A DNA stretch of 64,000 bases from Microbacterium candidum (GTDB lineage: Bacteria > Actinomycetota > Actinomycetes > Actinomycetales > Microbacteriaceae): assembly GCF_030315975.1 (NCBI RefSeq), contig NZ_JASXSZ010000001.1:248001-312000 (forward strand). Reading direction: 5' to 3'. The position numbers and the translations under genes were made by a program. Shown here in pieces: positions 43,742 to 52,922 of the stretch (the first letter of the stretch is position 1; each line of letters begins with the position of its first letter). The notes under the pieces were generated by a model that was not told where the DNA came from, ran no database searches, and worked only from the letters and a program-made list of their open reading frames with translations.

Positions 43742-45436
43742 TCAGGGGCGGGTCGCCTCCCAGGCGGCGCGGCGCGCAGCCTGCGCGACCGGGTCCGGCA
43801 CGGGCAGCGATGCGAGGAGCCGCTTCGTGTAGTCGTCCTGCGGATCGGTGAGCACCCGGACGGTCGTGCCCTGCTCGCGGATGACGCCGTGCCGCAGCAC
43901 GACGATGCGGTCCGCGACCTCGTCGACGACGGCGAGGTCGTGGCTGATGAACAGGCACGCGAAGCCGAGGTCGCGCTGCAGCTCGCTGAACAGCTCGAGC
44001 ACCTTCGCCTGCACGGACACGTCGAGCGCGCTCGTCGGCTCGTCCGCGATCAGGAACTTCGGGTCGAGCGCGAGAGCGCGGGCGAGGGATGCGCGCTGCC
44101 GCTGCCCGCCGGACAGCTCGTGCGGGTACCGGTCGCCGAACGTGACGGGGAGGTTCACCGCATCCAGGAGCTCGTTCACGCGCGGGCGCGCCGAGGCGAC
44201 GCTCCGGGCCCGGTTGTGGACGACGAGCGGTTCCGCGATGCACTCCGCGATCGTCAGGAGCGGGTTGAAGCTCGTCGCAGGGTCCTGGAAGACGAAACCG
44301 ACGTCGGGCCGGAGCTTCGCCATCTGGCGGCCGCGCGCGCCGCGCAATTCGGTGCCGAGCACCCGCAGCGATCCTTCGACGACGGACGTGAGCCCGACCA
44401 TGGCACGGCCGATCGTCGTCTTGCCCGATCCGGACTCGCCGACGAGGCCGACGACCTCGCCGGGAGCGATCCAGAAGTCGACGCCCTTCACCGCGACGAC
44501 GCCGGCGCTGCCGAATCGTCCCGGGTACGCGATGTGCAGGTTCTCCGCGACGACCACCGCGTCGGCGGGCGCCGACTCGGGTGCGGGGGATGCCGCATCC
44601 TGGACCGCGCTCTTGCCGCGCCCGACGTGCGGGACCGCCGCCAGCAGCTCCTTCGTGTACTCCTGTCGCGGGTCTGCGAACAGCTCGCGCACGGGCGCCT
44701 GCTCGACGATCTGCCCCTGGTACATGACGATGACCCGGTCGGCGAGGTCGGCGACGACGCCCATGTTGTGCGTGATGATCACGATCGTCGCGCCGAACTC
44801 GTCGCGACATGTGCGCAGCAGGTCGAGGATCTCCGCCTGGACGGTGACGTCGAGCGCGGTGGTCGGCTCGTCGGCGATGATGAGCCCGGCATCCAGCACG
44901 AGCGCCATCGCGATGACGATGCGCTGCTTCTGCCCGCCGGAGAACTGGTGCGGATACTCGTCGACGCGACGCTCCGGGTCGGGGATGCCGACCTTCCGGA
45001 GGATCTCGATCGCGCGGGACTTCGCCTCCTTCTTGGAGAGCTTCTCGTGGGCGAGGAGCCCCTCAGCGATCTGGTCCCCGATCGTGAAGACGGGGTTCAG
45101 CGCGGTGGACGGCTCCTGGAAGACCATCGCCGCATCCCGCCCGCGCATCGCGCGCAGCTGCGCGGGCGTCGCGTGCACGATGTCGGTCTCCTCGCCCTCG
45201 CGACCGTTGATGACGACCGCGCCGGAGAGCGTGGCGGTCTCCGGCAGGAGGCCCAAGAGGGTGTTCGCGGTGACGGTCTTGCCGGAGCCGGACTCGCCGA
45301 CGATCGCGAGCACCTCACCGGCGTGCGCCTGGAGGGAGATGCCGGAGACGGCGACGACCGGGTCCGCGTCGGTGGCGAACACCACACGGAGATCGTCGAT
45401 GCGGGCGACATCGATGGCAGTGTCGAGCGGGCTCAT
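43742..45436 (-). CDS. Peptide ABC transporter ATPase, tandem (DppD-DppF fusion)
   Basis: 564 residues: two full ATPase domains in one chain. First: Walker A GESGSGKT (47-54), signature QFSGGQKQRIVIAMAL, Walker B LIIADEPTTALD. Second: GESGSGKTTIGRAM, LSGGQRQRASLARAL, LIADEPTSALD. Each has the peptide/nickel C-terminal extension near TKELLAAVPHV and TKRLLASLPVPDP. Powers the permeases downstream in gene order (dppC-, dppB-like). Its ATG overlaps the permease stop. Confidence 0.94.
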   Translation of the reverse strand: MSPLDTAIDVARIDDLRVVFATDADPVVAVSGISLQAHAGEVLAIVGESGSGKTVTANTLLGLLPETATLSGAVVINGREGEETDIVHATPAQLRAMRGRDAAMVFQEPSTALNPVFTIGDQIAEGLLAHEKLSKKEAKSRAIEILRKVGIPDPERRVDEYPHQFSGGQKQRIVIAMALVLDAGLIIADEPTTALDVTVQAEILDLLRTCRDEFGATIVIITHNMGVVADLADRVIVMYQGQIVEQAPVRELFADPRQEYTKELLAAVPHVGRGKSAVQDAASPAPESAPADAVVVAENLHIAYPGRFGSAGVVAVKGVDFWIAPGEVVGLVGESGSGKTTIGRAMVGLTSVVEGSLRVLGTELRGARGRQMAKLRPDVGFVFQDPATSFNPLLTIAECIAEPLVVHNRARSVASARPRVNELLDAVNLPVTFGDRYPHELSGGQRQRASLARALALDPKFLIADEPTSALDVSVQAKVLELFSELQRDLGFACLFISHDLAVVDEVADRIVVLRHGVIREQGTTVRVLTDPQDDYTKRLLASLPVPDPVAQAARRAAWEATRP

Positions 45437-46404
45437 GCGGCACCTCCGGCGCGGCGGCGACGACGCAGGCGCGGGTCGCTGAGGTCGTTCAGGCTTTCGC
45501 CGATGAGGGTGATGCCGAGCACGACGAGCACGATCGCGACGCCGGGCGGGATGGCGGTCCACCAGATGCCGCTCGTAACGTCCTCGACCGACCGGTTGAG
45601 GTCGTAGCCCCATTCGGCCGCGGACGTCGGCTCGATGCCGAAGCCGAGGAAGCCGAGCCCCGCGAGGGTGAGCAGCGCCTCCGACGCGTTGATCGTGACG
45701 ATGACCGGGATTGTGCGGGTCGAGTTGCGCAGCACGTGGCGGAACAGGATGCGTCCGGTCGGCACGCCGATGACGCGCGCCGACTCGACGAACGGCTCGG
45801 CCTTCACGCGGACGACCTCGGCGCGGATGATCCGGAAGTACTGCGGCACGAAGACCACGGTGATCGAGATGGCGGCGGCGAGGATGCCTCCCCACAGGTT
45901 CGCCTGACCCTGCGTGATCACGATCGACATGACGATCGCGAGCAGCAGCGATGGGAAGGCGTAGATCGCGTCGGCGATGACCACGAGCGCGCGGTCGAGC
46001 CACCCTCCGAAGTAGCCGCTGAGGAGGCCCACCGTCACGCCGATGAAGATCGAGAAGACGATCGCGCAGATGATCGCGAGGAGCGCGGTCTGCGCACCCC
46101 AGATCGTGCGCGAGAGAACATCGAACCCGCTGACGGTGGTGCCGAGCAGGTTCACCGGGTTCGGGGGCTGGCGCGTGCCGAAGGCCTTGCCGTCGACGCC
46201 CAGCTGCGCCCACCCGTAGGGGGCGAGCCACGGCGCGAAGATCGCGACGAGCACGAAGAGCGTGCCGAGCGACAGGCCGGCGATGAGCATGACCCGCTGC
46301 AGACCCACGCTCTGCCGCAGCTGCGACAGGACGGGGATGCGGTCGAGGAGGCGCTTCTTCTGCGGGGCGACCGCGCCCATGGCCACGGTGGTCGGACCGG
46401 ACAT
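45433..46404 (-). CDS. Peptide ABC transporter permease (DppC type)
   Basis: 323 residues. N-terminal leader MSGPTTVAMGAVAPQKKRLL, six membrane helices, EAA loop EPFVESARVIGVPTGRILFRHVLRN and the DppC-type GLGFLGFGIEPTSAAEWGYDLN segment. ATG shares a base with the DppB-type stop (TGATG). Upstream in-frame extension is shadow. Confidence 0.94.
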   Translation of the reverse strand: MSGPTTVAMGAVAPQKKRLLDRIPVLSQLRQSVGLQRVMLIAGLSLGTLFVLVAIFAPWLAPYGWAQLGVDGKAFGTRQPPNPVNLLGTTVSGFDVLSRTIWGAQTALLAIICAIVFSIFIGVTVGLLSGYFGGWLDRALVVIADAIYAFPSLLLAIVMSIVITQGQANLWGGILAAAISITVVFVPQYFRIIRAEVVRVKAEPFVESARVIGVPTGRILFRHVLRNSTRTIPVIVTINASEALLTLAGLGFLGFGIEPTSAAEWGYDLNRSVEDVTSGIWWTAIPPGVAIVLVVLGITLIGESLNDLSDPRLRRRRRAGGAA

Positions 46405-47474
46405 CAGTACCTCACTCGCGGGTCGATCATGACGGCGATGACGTCGACGATGAAGTTCGCGACCGCGACGATGATCGCGATCAGGATGACGATGCCCTGC
46501 ACGGCGACGAAGTCTCGCGCCTTGAGGTACTCGGAGAGCATGAATCCGAGGCCCTTCCACTCGAACGACGTCTCGGTCAGGACGGCGCCGGACAGGAGCG
46601 CCGCGATCTGCAGGCCCATCAGCGTGACGATCGGGATGAGCGCCGGCCGGTACGCGTGCTTGGTCAGCAGGCGGTACTCGCCGACGCCGCGCGAGCGCGC
46701 CGACGTCACGTACTGCGCACCGAGCGTGCCGATGACGTTCGTACGGACCAGACGCAGGAAGATCCCCGCAGTCAGGAGGCCCAGCGCGACAGCGGGCAGC
46801 ACGGCGTGCCAGAGCACATCCGCCACGGCGGCCGGATCCCCCAGCCGTATCGCGTCTATGAGATAGATGCCGCTCGGATTCTGGAGGCTCTGCAGCGCGA
46901 GTTCCACGCGGGTGGAGGCGCGACCGGCCACCGGGAAGGCGCCGAGGTTCACCGCGAGGATCAGCTTGAGCAGGATCGCGACGAAGAAGATCGGCGTCGC
47001 GTACGCCAGGATCGCGCCGGTGCGCAGCACCGCATCCTGCCACCGCTCGCGCTTGTACGCGGCGATGAGGCCGAACGGGATGCCGATCAGGAACGCGACG
47101 ATGAGCGCGTAGAACGCGAGCTCGAGGGTCGCGCTGCCGTACTGCAGCAGGATCTGGGTGACCGGCCGGTTGTCGGTGAGGGTCGTGCCCAGATCCCCGC
47201 GGAGGAGGCTTCCGAGGTAATCGACGTACTGGATGAAGATCGGCCTGTCATAGCCGGCCTCGTGGATGCGCCTCGCGAGCTCGTCGGGTGCCAGGCGACC
47301 GCCGAGCGCCGCGGTGATGGGATCGCCGGTGACCCGCATCAGGATGAAGACGACCGTCACGAGGATGAAGACGGTGGGGATGATCAGCAGGAGGCGGATC
47401 AGGATGTAGCGCCACAGCCCGCGCTTCGCGGAGAGGGGTTTGGCGAAATCGGCGGCGTCGACCGCAGTGACCAT
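46404..47474 (-). CDS. Peptide ABC transporter permease (DppB type)
   Basis: 356 residues. Typical opening RYILIRLLLIIPTVFILVTVVFILMRVTGDP, then six helices and EAA loop YVTSARSRGVGEYRLLTKHAYRPALIP. Separated from the binding-protein gene by a strong hairpin (47497-47534), the usual device giving excess binding protein. Confidence 0.94.
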   Translation of the reverse strand: MVTAVDAADFAKPLSAKRGLWRYILIRLLLIIPTVFILVTVVFILMRVTGDPITAALGGRLAPDELARRIHEAGYDRPIFIQYVDYLGSLLRGDLGTTLTDNRPVTQILLQYGSATLELAFYALIVAFLIGIPFGLIAAYKRERWQDAVLRTGAILAYATPIFFVAILLKLILAVNLGAFPVAGRASTRVELALQSLQNPSGIYLIDAIRLGDPAAVADVLWHAVLPAVALGLLTAGIFLRLVRTNVIGTLGAQYVTSARSRGVGEYRLLTKHAYRPALIPIVTLMGLQIAALLSGAVLTETSFEWKGLGFMLSEYLKARDFVAVQGIVILIAIIVAVANFIVDVIAVMIDPRVRY

Positions 47475-47496
47475 GAGTGAACCTTAGGACGTGACG

Positions 47497-47534
47497 ACGC
47501 GGGCCGGGACGGGAGATCCCACCCCGGCCCGCGT
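47497..47534 (-). terminator. Intra-operon hairpin after the peptide-binding gene
   Basis: 12-bp stem ACGCGGGCCGGG / CCCGGCCCGCGT, 14-base loop, 9 bases after the binding-protein stop and 23 before the DppB start. No T run. Probably a partial terminator or mRNA 3' stabiliser. Confidence 0.75.
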
Positions 47535-47543
47535 TCGTGCCTT

Positions 47544-49175
47544 CTACTTGTGCAGCGGTGCGTAACGGAACTTGAACGAGGCGTCCAGGGTCGTGCCCTG
47601 CACGTCCTTGCCCACGACCGCGATCTGCGTGCCCTGCAGGAGCGGGATCGTCGAGAGGTCCTTCGCGACGAGGTCCTGGATCTGCTGGATCTGCTGCTTG
47701 CGCGATGCCGGGTCGGTGTTCGTGGCCTCCTTGGCGAGGAGGTCCTGCACCTGCGCGTTGTCGTAGTGGTTCGACAGGAAGTTCTCCTTCGAGAAGAACG
47801 GCGTCAGGTAGTTGTCGGCGTCCGAGAAGTCCGGGAACCAGCCCAGCTGGTACACCGGGTAGCCGTCGACGCGCTGCTTCTGGTAGGTCACCCACTCGGT
47901 CTGCGCGAGGTTGACGGTGAACAGGCCGCCGTTCTCGAGCTGCGACTTGATCTGCGCGTACTCGTCACCCGACGACGGGCCGTAGTGGTCGCCGTTGTAC
48001 TGCAGGTTCAGCGTGACGGGCGTGGTGACCCCTGCGGCTGCCAGCGTCTGCTTGGCCTTGTCGAGGCTGGGGCCGCCCTTGCCGTCGCCGTAGAGGCCCT
48101 TCAGGGACTCGTTGGCACCGGTGAAGCCCTGCGCGACGTAGGAGTACAGCGGCGTGAAGGTGTCCTTGTAGACGTCCTTCGCGATCGCCGAACGGTCGAT
48201 CAGGTCGGCCGCCGCCTGACGGACCGCGAGCGCCTTCGCGGCGTCCGCGCCCTGGGCGGTCGCGCCGAACGGCATCGTGTTGAAGTTCCACACGATGTAG
48301 CGGATGGCGCCACCGGGGCCGTCGACGACCTTCACCTTGCTGTTCGTCTTCAGGTCGGAGATGTCGGCGGGCGACAGGCTCGGGAAGGCGACGTCCACGT
48401 TGCCCTGGCCGATGTCGAGCTTCAGGTTCGAGGCATCGGCGTAGTACTTGACCGTGACACCGGAGTTCTGGGCCGCGCCGAGCTCGCCCTGGTAGCCCTT
48501 GTAGGGGACGTAGTCGATCAGCTGGTTGACCTTGTACGACTTGATCTCGTACTGACCCGCGAAGGCCTTGCCGCTGACGATCGTGTCGTCCGGCGTGACC
48601 TTGTCGGCCGAGAAGACCTTCTCGTCGACGATCGGGGCGGCGGGGCTCGACAGCACCTGGGCCCAGGTCTGGTCGTTCGGGTTCTTGAGGTGGAAGACGA
48701 CGGTCGTGGCGTCCGGCGTCTCGACGCTCTCGAGGTTGCCGAGCAGCGATGCCGGGCCGTTGGGGTCGTTGATCTTGACCATGCGGTCGAACGAGAACTT
48801 CACGTCGGACGAGTCGAGCGCGTCGCCGTTGGCGTACTTCAGACCCGGCTTGAGCTTGACCGTGTACTCGGTCGGCGACGTGAACTCGGCGGACGTGGCG
48901 ATGTCGGGCGTGACTTCGGCCGTGCCGTACTTGCTGTTCATCAGGAACGGGTAGATCTGGTTCATCACCGCGAACGAGCCGTTGTCGTACGAGCCGGCCG
49001 GGTCGATCGACGTGATCTTGTCGGTGGTTCCGATGATGAGCGGCTGCGTGGAGCCGCCGGTGCTGCCACCGCCGCTGTTGTTGCTGCTCGCGCAGCCGGC
49101 GAGGACGATCGCCGAGGCGGAGAGCGCGCCGAGCGCCATGAGGGCGCGTGCACGCGTGGATGTCTTCAATGACAT
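47544..49175 (-). CDS. Peptide ABC transporter substrate-binding lipoprotein
   Basis: 543 residues. Lipobox VLAGC (Cys27), Ser/Gly linker, then the DppA/OppA fold: PLIIGTTDKITSIDPAGSYDNGSFAVMNQIYPFL, YTVKLKPGLKYANGDALDSSDVKFSFDRM, VRQAAADLIDRSAIAKDVY. First gene of the four-gene importer; ATG 49175. Divergent from a secreted protease that could supply its peptides (inference). Confidence 0.95.
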   Translation of the reverse strand: MSLKTSTRARALMALGALSASAIVLAGCASSNNSGGGSTGGSTQPLIIGTTDKITSIDPAGSYDNGSFAVMNQIYPFLMNSKYGTAEVTPDIATSAEFTSPTEYTVKLKPGLKYANGDALDSSDVKFSFDRMVKINDPNGPASLLGNLESVETPDATTVVFHLKNPNDQTWAQVLSSPAAPIVDEKVFSADKVTPDDTIVSGKAFAGQYEIKSYKVNQLIDYVPYKGYQGELGAAQNSGVTVKYYADASNLKLDIGQGNVDVAFPSLSPADISDLKTNSKVKVVDGPGGAIRYIVWNFNTMPFGATAQGADAAKALAVRQAAADLIDRSAIAKDVYKDTFTPLYSYVAQGFTGANESLKGLYGDGKGGPSLDKAKQTLAAAGVTTPVTLNLQYNGDHYGPSSGDEYAQIKSQLENGGLFTVNLAQTEWVTYQKQRVDGYPVYQLGWFPDFSDADNYLTPFFSKENFLSNHYDNAQVQDLLAKEATNTDPASRKQQIQQIQDLVAKDLSTIPLLQGTQIAVVGKDVQGTTLDASFKFRYAPLHK

Positions 49176-49581
49176 GGGACGTACCTCTTTTGTCGGGTCC
49201 GCTCGTCTGTGCGACACGTGGCCGGGGTATCCGTGCACGTGCTTCACCGCACCGACGGTCGTTCTTTGCTGTGCGCCGGGTGCCCGACGTGGGATCAGCA
49301 TACACTAATATCGTACTGAGGCCTAGGGCTCGTCCAGGGCATGGACCATCGAACATCGTTCGATGGTCCATTTTTATCTTCTGACCTGGTGTTGCTTCCG
49401 CATCGCGCCGAATCTTCATCGAAGCGCTCTCGGCTGATTCTTAGGAATCTCTTCAGTTATCCGAGGTTTAGTGCGATGCTACTGCCGTTGCCGGAGTCGA
49501 CGTCGATCTCCCCACCGCTCCCCGTCGACAGTTGACGACGCGCTGGTGTGCAACACCACCTACAAGGGAAGGAGAGAGCCC
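49176..49581. other. Divergent regulatory region between peptide importer and protease
   Basis: About 400 bases without a gene. It holds the long palindrome at 49342-49370 and a GC-poor stretch (49371-49480). Candidate -10 TATGCT for the importer lies at 49297-49302 on the minus strand without a good -35. Confidence 0.5.
49342..49370. promoter_or_regulatory. 13-bp palindrome with T run (operator or orphan terminator)
   Basis: TGGACCATCGAAC-ATC-GTTCGATGGTCCA followed on the plus strand by TTTTTATCTT: a textbook intrinsic terminator shape, but no plus-strand gene ends here. It lies 166 bases before the importer and 212 before the protease. Confidence 0.6.
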
Positions 49582-51732
49582 ATGGCATCCTCACCGACGG
49601 ATCGCCCCCCGCGATCCCGCAGGCGCCGGACGGCAGCGGCCCTCGTGGCCGTCGCCACGGCGACGAGCATGATGTTCCTCGGCAACGGCGTCGCCCAAGC
49701 GGCCAATGACCGCGGCATCGACCCGGACGTACTCAATCCGGTCGACCCGCAGAACTGGGTCAACATGGACGACATGACGTGGGACGACTACGTCCCCGTC
49801 CCGGGAACGGACTGGGCGCACAAGACGACCGGCTCGAAGCGGCACTTCAACGGTGCGATCGTGCTGGTCGATTTCCAGAACCAGGACTTCGTGATCAGCC
49901 AGAAGGAAGGGTCCGACGTGTTCGGCACGCCTTCCGGGCTCGCGAATTCGGTCCCCCGCGATCAGGTCCCGGAGTTCTACCGGAACCTGCTGAACACCCC
50001 GAGCCAGCTCAACCACGGCCGCACCATCAACGAGTACTACATGGAGCAGACCGGCGGACGCCTGAGCGTCGACGTGAAGGCGTTCGGGCCCTACCGGCTG
50101 CCCGGCAACATCGAGGAGTACGGCCTCAACGACTCGTTCAACAAGACGAACGGCTCGAACGCGACCGTCTGCCCGAAGGGCGACACGTGCAACAAGGACA
50201 TCCGGACGGATGCCCTCAAGGCATGGGCCGCAGCGACCGGGATCACCGATCCGCTCAGCACGTTCGACGAGGTGTTCTGGGTCACGGCGGGCCACGACGA
50301 GTCCGGCACGTGGGAGGAGTTCGGCCCCAAGATCTTCGCGACGAAGGAGGACGTGACCAACCAGTTCGGTCCGCCGCGCGGCGCGGACGGCAAGGCCTAT
50401 GACCAGAACGGCAAGGAGATGGCGAACTGGTCGAAGACCCGTTACGTCCCCTGGACGAGCTGGGCTGCGGCGACCAACCACTGGCCGAACGCCAACTTCC
50501 CCGTCACCGACGCCAACGGCAACGTCATCCGCGCCGGCAACTCCACTCAGGCGGAGTCGAGCGGCATGGGCGTGTTCGCGCACGAGTTCGCCCACATCCT
50601 CGGGATCGCCGACAACTACGGGAACCCGTACGGCACGGATGCTGCGGACGGCGGACCGCTGCGCGACACGAGCGGCCCCTTCGACGTGCTCGCCCGCGGC
50701 TCGTTCAACGGTCCCGGCGGCACGCACACGCGCTGGAACGTCCCCGCTCTCGCGGGCGCATCCCAGCCGGCGGGCCTCGCGCTGCGCAACCGTCTGAAGC
50801 TGAACATGATCGACCCGTCGAGCGTCGTCAACCTCACACGCACGGACCTCAACGCGCTGGGCTCGATCACCGCCGACCTCCAGTCGCGCGAGCTGCAGGA
50901 GGACGGCGTCCCGCTCGGGATCAACCTGAAGCTGGACGGCGGCGACAAGTCGAACGGGTCGTGCACCCGCGTCGGCAAGTGGGACTGCGACGGCGGCAGC
51001 TATGACAACTACACGCTCGAGGTGATCGACCGCATGGGCACGGACTCGTTCCAGCCCGACAGCGGCGTCATGATCTCCAAGACGAAGAACGCCGACCGCA
51101 ACCCGTTCATCTGGACGGTCGACGCGAACCCGCAGGACATCGCGACGCTCGACTACGTGCGCGCCGACGGCACCCCGGTGCCGATCACGCGCGGTGACCA
51201 GCGCCAGCTGAACGACGCGCTGTTCCACGCCGGCAACAACTCGGGCTCGCAGTTCGAGTACGTCGACCAGGCCAACCGGCTGCAGTTCTACATCGTGAAC
51301 CGCAGCCGCGACAGTCGCGGCATCCTGCACTACGGCGTCGCCGTCCGTTCGCTCGACAGCGCAGGCCCGCAGGCCCGTGGGGTCAAGCTCGGCGCAGCCG
51401 AGTGGAGCGGCAAGATGGGCGAGGGTCTGCGCGGGCTGACCGTTCCCGTCACGAACACCGGTGCAGCTGTCGATGACGCTCGCGCGAACAGCGACATCTA
51501 CCGGGTGACCGCCAAGATCGACGGCGGCAAGGGCGCCTGGGAGGTCCAGACGCCGAACTCGATCGTCACGGCCAAGGCCGGCGAGACGGTCGACGTTCCG
51601 GTGTACCTACACCGCACGGGCACGTCTTCGAACGCGAGCGGGACGGTCACCGTCACGATCACGAGCGAGAACGACCCGTCGGCCACGCAGACGGTCACCT
51701 ACAAGATGAACGCCGCGACCGGTCAGGGCTGA
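49582..51732 (+). CDS. Secreted M6-family zinc metalloprotease (immune inhibitor A-like)
   Basis: 716 residues. Arg-rich signal peptide ending GVAQA-AN (about 41). Zinc motif VFAHEFAHILGIADNYGNP: His334, Glu335, His338, Asp344 as third ligand candidate, and the preceding TDANGNVIRAGNSTQAESSGMG lead. KEGSDVFG, RTINEYYMEQTGGRLSVDVKAFGPY are M6-domain features. A C-terminal beta domain (about 610-716) resembles an Ig-like module. Extracellular. ATG 49582 follows GGAGAGAG. Confidence 0.88.
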   Translation: MASSPTDRPPRSRRRRTAAALVAVATATSMMFLGNGVAQAANDRGIDPDVLNPVDPQNWVNMDDMTWDDYVPVPGTDWAHKTTGSKRHFNGAIVLVDFQNQDFVISQKEGSDVFGTPSGLANSVPRDQVPEFYRNLLNTPSQLNHGRTINEYYMEQTGGRLSVDVKAFGPYRLPGNIEEYGLNDSFNKTNGSNATVCPKGDTCNKDIRTDALKAWAAATGITDPLSTFDEVFWVTAGHDESGTWEEFGPKIFATKEDVTNQFGPPRGADGKAYDQNGKEMANWSKTRYVPWTSWAAATNHWPNANFPVTDANGNVIRAGNSTQAESSGMGVFAHEFAHILGIADNYGNPYGTDAADGGPLRDTSGPFDVLARGSFNGPGGTHTRWNVPALAGASQPAGLALRNRLKLNMIDPSSVVNLTRTDLNALGSITADLQSRELQEDGVPLGINLKLDGGDKSNGSCTRVGKWDCDGGSYDNYTLEVIDRMGTDSFQPDSGVMISKTKNADRNPFIWTVDANPQDIATLDYVRADGTPVPITRGDQRQLNDALFHAGNNSGSQFEYVDQANRLQFYIVNRSRDSRGILHYGVAVRSLDSAGPQARGVKLGAAEWSGKMGEGLRGLTVPVTNTGAAVDDARANSDIYRVTAKIDGGKGAWEVQTPNSIVTAKAGETVDVPVYLHRTGTSSNASGTVTVTITSENDPSATQTVTYKMNAATGQG

Positions 51733-51802
51733 CCCGAGCATGCGTTCGCGTGGTGTCCCGCCTCAGGGCGGGCCACCACGCTCTGGAAAGGAAGGACGGC
51801 GG

Positions 51803-52297
51803 ATGACGGACACCACATCCCCGTCGGCGCGGCGAGCCGCTTCGCTCGCCCTCTCTCTCGCGGCTGTCGCCCTGCTCGCCGGGTGCGCCGGCACCGCCGG
51901 CGGGTCGGCCGCATCCGACTCCACTCTCGTCGTGCGCGATGGCGCGCTGCGCGCACCGGGCACGGCCTGCTCCGGGTCGGGGCAGTATCTCTTCGTGCAC
52001 GCCGGCGTGCATCTGACGGTGACCGACGGATCAGGCGGTGTCGTGCTGGATGCGGCGCTGCCGTCCGGCACCGCGACCCGCGCCGACGACAACGACTACG
52101 GCAACGCCGCCCGCGTGCCGACCTTCTGCACCTTCGACTTCGCCGCTGCCGGGCTCGAGGCCGGCAGCACGTACGACTTCAGCATCGAGGGCCGCTCCCT
52201 CGGCAGCGCGGCATTCCAGCCCGACGCGTCCGGCGGATTCCGGTTCGACTACCCCGCCCTCGGAGATCCCGCGGCGGTGCAGGGAGGAGACCGATGA
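51803..52297 (+). CDS. Lipoprotein, unknown function
   Basis: 164 residues. Lipobox LLAGC (Cys28), then a beta-rich domain with two cysteines (TACSGSG, PTFCTFDF). Unrecognised. Ends with the next gene's ATG overlapping its TGA, so translated together with the TlpA-like protein. 70 bases after the protease stop, same strand: possibly the same transcript. Confidence 0.72.
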   Translation: MTDTTSPSARRAASLALSLAAVALLAGCAGTAGGSAASDSTLVVRDGALRAPGTACSGSGQYLFVHAGVHLTVTDGSGGVVLDAALPSGTATRADDNDYGNAARVPTFCTFDFAAAGLEAGSTYDFSIEGRSLGSAAFQPDASGGFRFDYPALGDPAAVQGGDR

Positions 52298-52860
52298 ACA
52301 GGATGACGCGACTGACGGCGGCCGCAGCCGGCCTGGCCGTGTTCGCCGGGCTGACGCTGACGGGCTGCGCCTCCCCCGCACGAGGCGGGGTCGAGGCCAT
52401 CCCGAGCTCGGCACCGGCGGCGGACCGTTTCACGACCGTGGCCGACGCCGTGCCCGCGCCGAAGGCCACCGCGACGCTCATCGACGGCACGCGCGTCGAG
52501 CTCGCATCGCTGTGGAAGGGCCGCCCGCTCGTGGTGCAGTTCACCTCCACGTGGTGCACGCAGTGCACGACCGCGGAGGCGGATCTGCGCGCCCTCTCCG
52601 AGACCTACGGCGACGACCTCCTCGTCGTGCACGTCGCTCTCGACGAGCCGAACGCGACGATCCAGAAGTACCTCGACGACAACGAGGTCACCGGTCCCGT
52701 GATCGTCGACCGCACCGGATCGATCTGGCGCGACTACGCGGTGAAGGAGCCGCCCATGACCGCGCTCATCGACACCTCGGGCGGGATCGTGCGGATGTGG
52801 CCGGGCGGCGCATCCGGAGACCAGCTGCGCACGGCTCTCGAGAACGTCATCACCGGCTGA
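52294..52860 (+). CDS. TlpA/thioredoxin-like thiol-disulphide lipoprotein
   Basis: 188 residues. Lipobox LTGC (Cys25), thioredoxin fold with active site WCTQC (Cys88, Cys91), PLVVQFTSTWC, LLVVHVALDEPNATIQKYLDDNEV and cis-Pro region KEPPMTALID. Membrane-anchored outside the cytoplasm; the partner is probably the preceding lipoprotein or the protease. Overlaps its neighbour (ATGA). Confidence 0.85.
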   Translation: MNRMTRLTAAAAGLAVFAGLTLTGCASPARGGVEAIPSSAPAADRFTTVADAVPAPKATATLIDGTRVELASLWKGRPLVVQFTSTWCTQCTTAEADLRALSETYGDDLLVVHVALDEPNATIQKYLDDNEVTGPVIVDRTGSIWRDYAVKEPPMTALIDTSGGIVRMWPGGASGDQLRTALENVITG

Positions 52861-52922
52861 GGGCAGGTCGGGGCGTTCCGGCGCCTCCCGCGCGGGGCGT
52901 TCCGGTGCCTCCCACGCGCCGC

